A stretch of DNA of 15,469 bases from NCBI GenBank assembly GCA_026987995.1, contig JALSMC010000169.1, positions 1 through 15,469 of the forward strand, in the 5' to 3' direction. Source of the stretch: Sulfurimonas sp. GTDB taxonomy: Bacteria; Campylobacterota; Campylobacteria; Campylobacterales; Sulfurimonadaceae. The translations under genes were made by a program, and so were the position numbers. The notes under the pieces were generated by a model that saw nothing but the letters and a program-made list of their open reading frames with translations, had not been told where the DNA came from and ran no database searches. Shown here in pieces: positions 1 to 7,666 of this stretch; positions within the stretch are counted from its first letter, which is position 1; every line of letters starts with the position of its first letter.

Positions 1-101
1 TCTGTACGTATTTTTTGTGTGTGAATCGGACTTCCATATTTTGAAGCCATTGCGAAGTCTATTTTATTTATTGTCGGTTTTTCGTATGGTAATTTTTCCA
101 T
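1..101 (-). CDS. Partial gene (5' end only), third gene of the PqqD/ATP-grasp operon
   Basis: Only the first 33 codons lie in the window; the gene runs off the left edge. The ATG at 99-101 follows the ATP-grasp stop codon by 1 bp, and an AAGGAA ribosome binding site inside the end of that gene precedes it at good spacing, so it is almost certainly translated as part of the same operon. The visible protein begins MEKLPYEKPTINKIDFAMAS and ends KYGSPIHTQKIRT. The pattern 'K-x-G-S-P...QKIRT' resembles the N-terminal extension of some fold-type III PLP enzymes (diaminopimelate/ornithine decarboxylase or alanine racemase-like). That is a memory-based impression from too few residues, so the function is left open. 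Confidence 0.7.
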   Translation of the reverse strand, partial: MEKLPYEKPTINKIDFAMASKYGSPIHTQKIRT

Positions 102-102
102 C

Positions 103-1119
103 TTAGAGTTCCTTTTTTGAAAGTAATTTTATAAAATCGTTAAAGTCCGTTACAAGTTCCCCTGTATAACGGATATACATCTTGTTTTGTGGGTATGTGA
201 GTTGTGGCTCTATCTTTTTACCTTCCATAATCTCTGCTACCATAAGAGGAAGATTTACCCCTATCTCTGTAGCGAAATAGACCCATGCTGGAAAACGCGG
301 GTTAATTTCTATCATGTAAACCTGATTGAGGTTCGCCATCACTTCAAGCTCAAAAGGACCCTTCCATTTTGTAAGTTTTACAAACTCTTGAGCAATACTC
401 ATAAGTTTTTCATTTTGGATAGTAACACCCGTCCAAATTTTTCCTATTTCGGTTGTTGTCAGTTTTTTGATAGAGACTGCACCACAAAGTACACCCTCTC
501 CATCGCCTACACCAACAAGGTTTATCTCATCGCCTGTTACTACCTCTTGGACTAAAACAGGAAAGCCCCATTCGTTAGAGATTTTGTAAAAATACTCTAT
601 GGCACTCTCGATGTTAAAAGCCTTATATGCCTTGTAGTAGTTTCCTTTTATCATCATAGGAAACTTACTGCCATCATCTACAATCTTTTGAAGGTCAGCG
701 ATAGAACTTACTTCATGTGTTTTAGGATATATAATCTCTAAATCTTTACAAAGTACATCAAGTCTATTCTTATTTCTCAGTTCAAAGTTCTCTGCTGATG
801 GAAGACAGAGTTTAATGCCAAGTGCCTCTATCTCATCTTGGTACTTAATGTAGAGTGGGAGTTCTGCATCAAGGTTTGGGATGATGGCGTTTATGCCACT
901 TTTTTCTTGTATCTCTACAAGTCTTGACTTGAGTGCCTCATAGCCTAAAGAAGGATAAGGCATAAGATAAGTCTTCTCAGTCATATTCATATAGTTTCCC
1001 GGTTCATTTGGGTCATATGAAAAACCGATAATTTCATGTTTGTGCGAGATACTTTTAATAACGGGAATTCCAGGAGCAGGATTATCGGTATTGTTTAATC
1101 CACTAACTGCTACTTTCAC
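103..1119 (-). CDS. ATP-grasp family ligase (carbamoyl-phosphate synthase-like)
   Basis: A 338-aa protein with the architecture of a single CPS-type ATP-grasp enzyme. Such enzymes activate a carboxylate as acyl-phosphate and couple it to an amine or other nucleophile. The N-terminal ~110 residues form a Rossmann-like pre-ATP-grasp domain starting VAVSGLNN. The nucleotide-binding part includes PMMIKG (154-159, probable ATP lysine K158), QEVV (191-194), GPFELEV (254-260, probable metal ligand E257) and EINPR (271-275, E271 and N273). The start codon is GTG and overlaps the upstream PqqD-like stop as GTGA, so translation is coupled. The substrate cannot be read from sequence. The PqqD-like partner suggests peptide or amino-acid ligation, but this is inference. 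The family assignment is strong; the pathway is unknown. Confidence 0.85.
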   Translation of the reverse strand: MKVAVSGLNNTDNPAPGIPVIKSISHKHEIIGFSYDPNEPGNYMNMTEKTYLMPYPSLGYEALKSRLVEIQEKSGINAIIPNLDAELPLYIKYQDEIEALGIKLCLPSAENFELRNKNRLDVLCKDLEIIYPKTHEVSSIADLQKIVDDGSKFPMMIKGNYYKAYKAFNIESAIEYFYKISNEWGFPVLVQEVVTGDEINLVGVGDGEGVLCGAVSIKKLTTTEIGKIWTGVTIQNEKLMSIAQEFVKLTKWKGPFELEVMANLNQVYMIEINPRFPAWVYFATEIGVNLPLMVAEIMEGKKIEPQLTYPQNKMYIRYTGELVTDFNDFIKLLSKKEL

Positions 1120-1355
1120 CCTAGAAGTCCATAAACTTTAAGTTTAGAAAACAGATCGCTCACATCTATAAAAAGTTCATTGTAGCTTACATCATAACGC
1201 TGTGATAGCAACTCTACAATTTCATGTTTTGATTTTGAATCACGTAAAAGTTGAATAATCTCTTTAGAGATACCGTTGAGTTGGTAACTATTTCCCATCA
1301 TGGGGTGAAATGCGATATTATTTTCATCTAAAACGAGTTGAGTGATTGCTTGCAT
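1116..1355 (-). CDS. PqqD-like small protein (possible RiPP recognition element)
   Basis: A 79-aa protein in the size range of PqqD proteins. The pattern LDENNIAFHPMMGNSYQLNG, then 'I...IIQLLRDSKSKHEIVELLSQRYDV' split around a helix turn, then a final helix ending LKVYGLLG, matches the PqqD fold: a three-stranded winged-helix domain that binds leader peptides in RiPP pathways. PqqD-like proteins also occur in small gene sets with kinases or ligases whose products are unknown. It is first in a minus-strand operon and is joined to an ATP-grasp gene by a 4-bp overlap. An AAGGAC ribosome binding site (about 1362-1367) precedes the ATG by 7 bases. No precursor peptide is evident in the window. The fold assignment comes from pattern recognition, without a profile search. 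Confidence 0.75.
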   Translation of the reverse strand: MQAITQLVLDENNIAFHPMMGNSYQLNGISKEIIQLLRDSKSKHEIVELLSQRYDVSYNELFIDVSDLFSKLKVYGLLG

Positions 1356-1386
1356 CTTAAAGTCCTTATTTTCTTTTGTTAAGGTA

Positions 1387-1392
1387 ATTATA
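1387..1392 (-). promoter_or_regulatory. Probable -10 box of the PqqD-like/ATP-grasp operon
   Basis: A perfect TATAAT on the minus strand, 32 bp upstream of the PqqD-like ATG, would give a leader of about 25 bases. There is no consensus -35 at 17-bp spacing, as is usual in Campylobacterota. The two tandem AGTGTTAGTRG repeats cover the spacer and -35 position, where a bound regulator would block or recruit polymerase. Confidence 0.5.
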
Positions 1393-1399
1393 TACTATA

Positions 1400-1457
1400 A
1401 GTGTTAGTGGAGTGTTAGTAGCATTATAATTTGTCCCCTTAATGTTCTACTAACACT
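1400..1457. promoter_or_regulatory. Three-copy 11-mer repeat, candidate shared operator
   Basis: The sequence AGTGTTAGTGG (1400-1410) is followed immediately by AGTGTTAGTAG (1411-1421). A perfect inverted copy, CTACTAACACT, lies at 1447-1457. The direct pair has an 11-bp period, about one helical turn, so both copies face the same side of the DNA. The pair abuts the leftward -10 box, and the inverted copy abuts the rightward -10 box. This is typical of a regulator binding site controlling divergent genes. No regulator gene is in the window. In a transcript spanning the region, the arms 1411-1421 and 1447-1457 could also pair as an 11-bp stem. Confidence 0.6.
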
Positions 1458-1464
1458 ATCGTTA

Positions 1465-1470
1465 TATAAT
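1465..1470 (+). promoter_or_regulatory. Probable -10 box of the RND exporter gene
   Basis: A perfect TATAAT, with the inverted operator copy just upstream in the spacer. A start near 1477 would leave a short leader containing AAAGGA (1478-1483), 6 bases before the ATG. A second TATAAT at 1425-1430 is an alternative, which would place the inverted repeat in the leader instead. Confidence 0.5.
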
Positions 1471-1489
1471 ATTTCACAAAGGATATATT

Positions 1490-3910
1490 ATGCAAGCAGA
1501 TTGGCGACTCAAAGTAGAAAAAAAGTTTGAAGATTTTACATACTTAATTATACATCATAGGTTTATAGCCCTACTCCTAACCCTCGCACTTGTAATCGGT
1601 CTAGCTTCAAACCTCCCAAAAATCACTTTTGACACTTCTACAGAAGGTTTTCTCTACAAAGATGACTCTCAAATACTCATGTACAATGATTTTCGCAATC
1701 AGTTCGGACGCGATGAGAAGATTATTGTTGCTATTAAAACGCCAGATGTATTTGATAAAGAGTTTCTACAAAAGCTCTTTAGGCTGCATGAAGAGATAGA
1801 GGCAAGCGTTCCTCACATCAAAGAGGTTGACTCTCTTAAAAATGCAAGAAAAACAGTAGGAAATCATGCGGAGCTTATAGTTGAAGATCTCTTTTTAGAT
1901 GGTATCCCAAGTAAGGCGAAAAAACTAGATGCCATCGCTACCTTTGCAAAGAGTAACAAGATCTATAAAGACCTCTACCTAAACACTGATGCTACTTTTA
2001 CTACCATCATGATAACTACTAACACTTACACCTCCATAGGAGTCGATGACTTTGACCCTTTAGCTGATGGTTTTGATGAGGAGCAGAGTAGTCCTAAGGA
2101 GTTGGTGTTTATAACTGGTCCTGAGACAAATGAGCTCATCTATACACTTGAGGAAATTCTTGATAAATATAGAGCAGATGACTTTAAAATTTATGATGCC
2201 GGAAGTCCCATAGTTACAAAGAACTTACAAGAAACACTTATGGCTGATATGTCAAAGTTTATTTTGTATGTGATTTTAACTATAGCTATTTTACTATTTT
2301 TAACTTTTAGAAGAGTAAGTGGTATCTTTGTTCCTCTCATTGTTGTCATATTAACACTACTTGCTACCATAGGTACTATGGCACTTTTTAATTACCCTAT
2401 AACATCTATGACACAGATACTCCCTTCGCTACTTCTTGCTGTTGGAATTGGAGATAGCATCCATATACTCTCTATTTTTTATCACAAATATGACGAAACG
2501 GGAGATAAAAACCACTCTATTGCCTATGCTATTGGACACTCAGGTTTGGCAGTAGTTATGACCTCTTTTACTACAGCGGCTTCGCTTCTCTCTTTTTCCA
2601 TCTCTGATATTGCCCCTGTTGCTGCTCTTGGTATATTTTCTGCTGTTGGTGTAACACTTGCACTGATTTTGACTTTAGTTTTCATTCCTCTGCTTCTCTC
2701 ATTTTTACCTATGAAACACAAGCCTCAAGATGAAGATAGTTTTTTAGACAAATTTACAATAAATATCGCTAATTTTTCCATAAACTACTACAAAAGTATC
2801 ATCATCTCTACTCTAGTTGTTATAGTTGTTTCACTCATCCTAGCCTCTCAAATGCAGTTTTCACATAACCCTCTGCACTGGTTTAAAAAAGATAATGTAG
2901 TCAGAACAAACACAGAGACAATAGACAAAGAACTCAGAGGGTCTATCAGTATAGAAGTTGTTTTAGATACAAAAAAAGAGAACGGTGTCTATAATCCCGA
3001 GTTTCTAAATGCCATCGAGAGAGTTACAAAAGAGATATACACATATAAAGGTGAAAACTATTTCATAGGCAAAATAGTAAGCATAAATGATGTTCTCAAA
3101 GAGATACATATGGCTCTTAATGAAAATAGAACTGACTTTTATGTTATTCCTCAAAACAAAGACTTAATTGCACAAGAGTTTTTATTGTTTGAAAATAGCG
3201 GTAGTGATGACTTAGAGGAGATAGTTGATAGTCAGTTTTCTAAAACTCGTATCAGCATTAAAGCACCATGGGTTGATAGTGTCGAGTATGTAGCACTCAT
3301 AGACCAGCTACAAACTCTCCTAGATTCAGAGTTTAAGACAATGGCTACTGTCAGTGTTACAGGTACACTCCCTATACTCTCTACTACTATAACGAAATCA
3401 ATTGAGAGTTCCATAGAGTCTTATATCATCGCATTTATCGTTATTGCTATTTTAATGGTTATGCTTATTGGGAACATAAAGCTTGGACTACTGAGTATGA
3501 TACCTAACCTTACACCCATAATGTTTGGTATCGCGTTTATGGTGGTGTTTGACCTACCTCTTGATATGTTTACCATACTCATCGGTGCTATCGCCATAGG
3601 AATGGTAGTGGATGACACCATCCACTACATGCACAACTTCAAACGCTACTACATTTTGCACAATGATGTAGACGAGGCAATCAGGCTTACTCTACACTCT
3701 AGTGGTCGAGCGATTCTTATCACTTCTGTAGTACTTAGTTCTGGATTTTTGGTATTTATGTTTGCAAGTATGACAAATCTTTTTAACTTTGGACTCATTA
3801 CAGGTATAACTGTATTAGTAGCGATGGTTACGAACCTTACACTAACAGGTGCTTTGATGAAACTGGTGATGAAAGAGGATGTGTCAAAAGAAGAAAGTAT
3901 TTCAAGCTAA
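1490..3910 (+). CDS. RND-superfamily (MMPL/COG1033-type) exporter
   Basis: An 806-aa inner-membrane protein with the two-fold RND plan. TM1 (about 24-40) is followed by a large periplasmic domain (about 45-250), then five or six helices (about 257-406). A repeat unit follows, with a helix at 436-451, a second periplasmic domain (about 455-640) and five helices (about 645-790). The paired motifs GIGDSIH (319-325) and GMVVDDTIH (704-712) are the acidic TM signatures typical of COG1033/MMPL exporters and probably carry the proton relay. Proteins of this group move lipids, hopanoids or other hydrophobic products. The substrate here is unknown. No adaptor or outer-membrane channel gene is adjacent, which also fits MMPL-type rather than tripartite AcrB-type pumps. 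It is divergent from the PqqD/ATP-grasp operon and shares its putative operator, so it may export that operon's product. AAAGGA lies 6 bases before the ATG. Confidence 0.88.
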   Translation: MQADWRLKVEKKFEDFTYLIIHHRFIALLLTLALVIGLASNLPKITFDTSTEGFLYKDDSQILMYNDFRNQFGRDEKIIVAIKTPDVFDKEFLQKLFRLHEEIEASVPHIKEVDSLKNARKTVGNHAELIVEDLFLDGIPSKAKKLDAIATFAKSNKIYKDLYLNTDATFTTIMITTNTYTSIGVDDFDPLADGFDEEQSSPKELVFITGPETNELIYTLEEILDKYRADDFKIYDAGSPIVTKNLQETLMADMSKFILYVILTIAILLFLTFRRVSGIFVPLIVVILTLLATIGTMALFNYPITSMTQILPSLLLAVGIGDSIHILSIFYHKYDETGDKNHSIAYAIGHSGLAVVMTSFTTAASLLSFSISDIAPVAALGIFSAVGVTLALILTLVFIPLLLSFLPMKHKPQDEDSFLDKFTINIANFSINYYKSIIISTLVVIVVSLILASQMQFSHNPLHWFKKDNVVRTNTETIDKELRGSISIEVVLDTKKENGVYNPEFLNAIERVTKEIYTYKGENYFIGKIVSINDVLKEIHMALNENRTDFYVIPQNKDLIAQEFLLFENSGSDDLEEIVDSQFSKTRISIKAPWVDSVEYVALIDQLQTLLDSEFKTMATVSVTGTLPILSTTITKSIESSIESYIIAFIVIAILMVMLIGNIKLGLLSMIPNLTPIMFGIAFMVVFDLPLDMFTILIGAIAIGMVVDDTIHYMHNFKRYYILHNDVDEAIRLTLHSSGRAILITSVVLSSGFLVFMFASMTNLFNFGLITGITVLVAMVTNLTLTGALMKLVMKEDVSKEESISS

Positions 3911-3925
3911 TAAATTAGCTTGAAA
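3900..3925. terminator. Hairpin between convergent exporter and typA genes
   Basis: A perfect 11-bp stem (TTTCAAGCTAA and TTAGCTTGAAA) with a 4-base loop TAAA. The left arm includes the exporter stop codon. It lies between two convergent genes (stops 44 bp apart), so it could serve both. The U-tract is weak in both directions: on the minus strand ATACTTTCTTCTTTT follows, and on the plus strand only AATATA. Efficiency is therefore uncertain. Confidence 0.55.
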
Positions 3926-3953
3926 ATATACAAAGAGGAAAAAGTTCTAAAAC

Positions 3954-5762
3954 TTATTTACCCTTACGAGAGTTACGCTTACGCTCAGCTTCTGTAAGGA
4001 ATTTTTTACGAATACGAATAGACTTAGGAGTAATCTCAAGAATTTCATCATCTTCGATCCACTCTAAAGCACGCTCTAGTGACATGTCACGTGGTGGAAT
4101 AAGCTTAATAGCTTCATCTGCACCTGATGAACGAACATTTGACTGTGCCTTACCTTTAATAGGGTTAACAACAAGGTCATTATCACGTGAGTGCTCACCA
4201 ACAATCATACCTTCGTATACTTCAGTCTGAACACCAATGTAAAGAACACCACGGTTTTGGATAGAAAATAGTGAGAATGCTAAAGTTGAACCAGCAACCA
4301 TAGAAACAAGAGCACCATAAGAACGAGACTCAACACCACCACTATAAGGACGGAACTCGATGAAAGAGTGATTCATAACACCTTCACCTTTTGTGTCTGT
4401 TAAGAACTGACCACGGAAACCGATAAGTGCACGAGCTGGAATTTCAAACTCGATTCTTTGGAAACCTTGACCCATTGGAAGCATTGACTTCATTTCTGCT
4501 TTTCTCTTACCAAGACGCTCGATAACACCACCTGAAAGGTCTTCAGGAACATCGATAACTAGGTGCTCAAATGGCTCACACTTAACACCTTCAATCTCTT
4601 TAACGATAACTTCTGGACGAGAGATAGAGAACTCAAAGTCTTCACGACGCATGTTCTCAGCAAGAACAGTAATTTGAAGCTCACCACGACCTGATACTTT
4701 AAATTTACCCTCACCAACAACTTCAAGCTTCATTGCAACGTTAGTATTCATCTCAAACTCTAAACGCTCACGAAGTTTGTTTGAAGTTACATGCTTACCT
4801 TCTTTACCAGCAAGAGGAGAATCATTTACAGCAAATACAACTGTAAGTGTAGGCTCTTCAACGTGCATAGGGTCAAGTGCTACAGGGTTAACAGGGTCAG
4901 CAACAGTATCACCAACATCAACAGTTTCCATTCCAGCAAAAGCAACAATGTCTCCAGCTTCAGCTTGATCAATTTCCATACGGTTTAGACCTAAGAAACC
5001 GATAAGCTTAGATATCTTACCTTTAACCATTTCACCATCAGCTTTTGCAAGCATAATGTTGTCACCTTTTTTAACTGTACCGTTAAAAATACGGCTAATA
5101 CCGATTTTACCAACATAGTTATCATAGTCAAGTGTGAAAACTTGTGCTTGAAGTGGGTTAGCAGCATCACCTTGAGGCTCAGGAACATCGTTAAGAATTG
5201 CATCAAAAATACAAGTAAAATCTGCATCAGGCTCTGACATATCCATCTTAGCAATACCATCACGAGCAGCGGCATAGATAACAGGGAAATCTTGTTGCTC
5301 ATCAGTAGCACCCATATCTGCAAATAGGTCAAACATCTCATCAACAACACGATCTGGCTCAGCAGAAGGTTTGTCAATTTTGTTAATTACAACAATTGGC
5401 TTAATACCAAGTGCAAGCATCTTTTTAACAACAAACTTAGTTTGAGGCATAACACCCTCATAAGCATCAACAAGAACTAAAACACCATCAACCATCTTAA
5501 GAACACGTTCAACTTCACCACCGAAGTCAGCGTGACCCGGAGTGTCAATAATGTTAATCTTATAACCATTGTAACGAATAGCAGTGTTTTTAGAAAGAAT
5601 CGTGATTCCACGCTCTTTTTCGATGTCATTACTATCCATAGCTCTTTCATCGTGTTGTTCGTGATCACCAAATGTACCTGATTGTTCAAGTAAACCATCA
5701 ACTAGTGTAGTTTTACCGTGGTCAACGTGAGCGATAACGGCAATGTTTCTTATTTTTTGCAT
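3954..5762 (-). CDS. typA: Ribosome-associated translational GTPase TypA/BipA
   Basis: A 602-aa translational GTPase of the TypA/BipA family at its usual length of about 600 aa. The G domain shows G1 AHVDHGKT (11-18), the ERGITI switch region (50-55), G3 DTPGH (73-77) and G4 NKID (127-130). An EF-Tu-like beta-barrel, two EF-G-like domains and the BipA-specific C-terminal domain (ending [11 protein letters not shown]) follow. BipA binds the 70S ribosome near the factor site and supports 50S assembly and growth under cold or other stress. The ATG is preceded by AAGGAACC at suitable spacing. The gene is single, with its own promoter region upstream, and is convergent with the exporter gene. No key residue is missing. 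Its codon choice looks more uniform than that of its neighbours, as expected for a well-expressed gene; this was judged by eye. Confidence 0.97.
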   Translation of the reverse strand: MQKIRNIAVIAHVDHGKTTLVDGLLEQSGTFGDHEQHDERAMDSNDIEKERGITILSKNTAIRYNGYKINIIDTPGHADFGGEVERVLKMVDGVLVLVDAYEGVMPQTKFVVKKMLALGIKPIVVINKIDKPSAEPDRVVDEMFDLFADMGATDEQQDFPVIYAAARDGIAKMDMSEPDADFTCIFDAILNDVPEPQGDAANPLQAQVFTLDYDNYVGKIGISRIFNGTVKKGDNIMLAKADGEMVKGKISKLIGFLGLNRMEIDQAEAGDIVAFAGMETVDVGDTVADPVNPVALDPMHVEEPTLTVVFAVNDSPLAGKEGKHVTSNKLRERLEFEMNTNVAMKLEVVGEGKFKVSGRGELQITVLAENMRREDFEFSISRPEVIVKEIEGVKCEPFEHLVIDVPEDLSGGVIERLGKRKAEMKSMLPMGQGFQRIEFEIPARALIGFRGQFLTDTKGEGVMNHSFIEFRPYSGGVESRSYGALVSMVAGSTLAFSLFSIQNRGVLYIGVQTEVYEGMIVGEHSRDNDLVVNPIKGKAQSNVRSSGADEAIKLIPPRDMSLERALEWIEDDEILEITPKSIRIRKKFLTEAERKRNSRKGK

Positions 5763-5791
5763 AAGGGGTTCCTTTTTGGAATATTTTGCGA

Positions 5792-5797
5792 ATTATA
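5792..5797 (-). promoter_or_regulatory. Probable typA -10 box
   Basis: The minus strand reads TGGGTATAATTC, a perfect -10 with a G-rich extension, 30 bp upstream of the typA ATG. A leader of about 20 bases would contain the AAGGAACC ribosome binding site. There is no recognisable -35. The rest of the 203-bp gap up to the CCA-adding gene is AT-rich and must hold that gene's promoter; a plus-strand TATAAT at 5808-5813 is one candidate but is about 150 bp upstream of the ATG. Confidence 0.5.
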
Positions 5798-5965
5798 CCC
5801 AAATAATTATAATATATGTGTAAAATAAGTGATATACTTATGTCAGAGAAGCTTTAATGTAGAAAATAGAATGGATTTATAAATCGTTTTATTTCATTTT
5901 TCAAAGATATTGGTAGAAATAATTATATTTTATTTAACTACTTATAAAAAATTAAAAAGAGTAAT

Positions 5966-7177
5966 ATGTTTGATTATCCAAATAAAATTGATATAATATT
6001 TGATAAACTGTCTAAATATAGTATAAAACCTATTATTGTTGGTGGTTATATTCGTGATAAAATTCTTCAAATTGACTCTAAAGATATAGATATCGAAGTT
6101 TATGGTCTTGATTCTTTGAGTACTCTTGAAGATATATTAAAAGAGTTTGGCGATACCAATATGGTAGGGAAAAGTTTTGGTGTATGTAAACTCTTTTTTA
6201 AAGGTTTAGATTTAGATTTTTCTCTTCCTAGGACCGACTCAAAGATTTCTTCTGGTCACAGAGGTTTTAAGGTAATAACAGATAAAAATTTAGACTTTAC
6301 ATCTGCTGCAGAGCGTCGTGACTTTAGAATTAATGCTATGGGTTATGATGTACTTAACAAAACATTCCTAGACCCGTACGATGGATTAAAGGACATTCAA
6401 AACAAGATTTTAAACGCAGTAAATATTGATAAATTTGCTGAAGACCCCTTAAGAGTACTAAGGGGTATACAGTTTAGTTCAAGGTTTCATTTTAGCCTAG
6501 ATAGTGAATTGTTTGCTCTTTTTAAAACACTTGTTGCTAACAATATACTCCAAGAACTCCCAAGAGAAAGAATATACGAAGAACTCAAAAAAATGTTTTT
6601 AAAATCTTCTAACCCATCTATAGGTTTAAAACTATTAGAACAACTCAAGCTATTAGACTATTTTGGTTTTACCCAAAAGTATGAGTCAGTAGACTATTTT
6701 GCCTCCCGTAAAACAGCAGATGATAAAACTGATATGCTTATCTTCTTATCTCTGCTTTATACAAAAGAGAGTTATCACCTTCTTGATAAACTAACGAACA
6801 AACATACATTACTAAATGATTTATCTCTATTTTTAGAAGTTGGAGAAAATTTCAATATAGATGATGACTCTAACTATGCCCTTTACAGCTTAGCAAATAA
6901 GTTAAATATAAAGATATTTCTTTTGTATATGGATGCTTACTATGTAGGAGAAAAAAAAGAACAAATCATCAAACTAAGAGAAAAAGCTATAGCACTTAAG
7001 GTCTTAACTCAAAAACTTCCAGCCCTACTTCAAGGAAAAGAGCTTATTTCTTTTGGACTAACTCCATCTAAAAAGTTTAGTTTGATACTCCAAGAAGCAT
7101 ATGAAGCACAGATGGAAGGGGTGTTTAATACACTCGAAAGTGCTCTTAAGTGGCTAGAAACCTATCTTGATGGTTAA
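5966..7177 (+). CDS. cca: CCA tRNA nucleotidyltransferase (class II), or related poly(A) polymerase
   Basis: A 403-aa member of the class II tRNA nucleotidyltransferase/poly(A) polymerase family, which adds or repairs the 3' CCA of tRNAs using CTP and ATP. The head domain shows GGYIRD (26-31), the metal-binding DID (40-42), RRDFRINAMGYD (117-128, motif C) and EDPLR (159-163, the EDxxR nucleotide-selecting motif D), then RGIQFSSRF. The remaining ~230 residues are helical neck, body and tail. EDxxR together with a single complete gene favours a full CCA-adding enzyme over a poly(A) polymerase, but a split CC-adding or A-adding enzyme cannot be excluded from motifs alone. The start has a modest AAGAG ribosome binding site. 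The stop lies 3 bp from the stop of the convergent gene, with no terminator visible between them. Confidence 0.85.
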   Translation: MFDYPNKIDIIFDKLSKYSIKPIIVGGYIRDKILQIDSKDIDIEVYGLDSLSTLEDILKEFGDTNMVGKSFGVCKLFFKGLDLDFSLPRTDSKISSGHRGFKVITDKNLDFTSAAERRDFRINAMGYDVLNKTFLDPYDGLKDIQNKILNAVNIDKFAEDPLRVLRGIQFSSRFHFSLDSELFALFKTLVANNILQELPRERIYEELKKMFLKSSNPSIGLKLLEQLKLLDYFGFTQKYESVDYFASRKTADDKTDMLIFLSLLYTKESYHLLDKLTNKHTLLNDLSLFLEVGENFNIDDDSNYALYSLANKLNIKIFLLYMDAYYVGEKKEQIIKLREKAIALKVLTQKLPALLQGKELISFGLTPSKKFSLILQEAYEAQMEGVFNTLESALKWLETYLDG

Positions 7178-7180
7178 AAT

Positions 7181-7654
7181 TTATTCTGAAAGTATATTAA
7201 GTTTATTCTCCATATGAGAGATTAGCTCTATCGTTGCAACTGCATTGACAATAGCATCTTTAAATCTTGATGTGTAGATATCTTTATGCTCAGTGTCATA
7301 CTTATTTATAATCTCTTCGTAAGTAACTAAAAAACCTTGTACCAGCTCAACAGTCTGTATATTTACCTTTTTACTTGCCATTATTAGAAGCACTAGGTCA
7401 AATGCTTTTTTCTTTTTGGAGTCCATATCATCACTATTGATATAGCTTTTGTTACTAGTGCTATCAATTTTAGTAAGTTTTTGCAGTACAATGTTTAAAC
7501 CATCATTAGAGACTTCAAGATCTTTTATTTTATTTTGTACAAAAGAACGCATCTCAGTTAGATTCATCTTATCTATTTTAAGTGTGAGTTCTTGAAGTGA
7601 TGCATCTACTGCACTATCTTGAGATTTATTTCTCTTTAGTAAATTAGCAAACAT
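7181..7654 (-). CDS. Unknown 157-aa protein, last gene of the gyrB operon
   Basis: Family not recognised. The protein is soluble, with no signal peptide or membrane segment, and appears mostly helical. It has a charged N-terminus (MFANLLKRNKSQ), a heptad-like stretch at about 20-65 that could form a coiled coil, a polar linker containing DDMDSKKKK (about 85-93), and a helical C-terminal half with hydrophobic runs (AFDLVLLIMA; AIVNAVATIELI). The start is supported by AAGGGG 4 bases upstream. Only 12 bp separate it from the upstream degenerate GGDEF-EAL gene, so the two are probably co-transcribed and may work together. It converges on the CCA-adding gene with a 3-bp gap. Confidence 0.75.
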   Translation of the reverse strand: MFANLLKRNKSQDSAVDASLQELTLKIDKMNLTEMRSFVQNKIKDLEVSNDGLNIVLQKLTKIDSTSNKSYINSDDMDSKKKKAFDLVLLIMASKKVNIQTVELVQGFLVTYEEIINKYDTEHKDIYTSRFKDAIVNAVATIELISHMENKLNILSE

Positions 7655-7666
7655 TTTACCCCTTTT

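Noticed and set aside
187..555. Plus-strand open frame opposite the ATP-grasp gene
   Set aside because: It is antisense to a well-supported gene, its composition is not protein-like (Cys/Tyr/Phe-rich), and it lacks a ribosome binding site.
4991..5377. 128-aa frame within typA on the same strand
   Set aside because: It is a shifted frame of typA, with a Leu/Met-rich low-complexity translation and no independent signals.
5763..5965. Small RNA or tRNA gene in the typA-cca gap
   Set aside because: The region is AT-rich, with only short palindromes such as AAGTGATATACTT, no cloverleaf and no strong terminator. Promoter sequence explains it.
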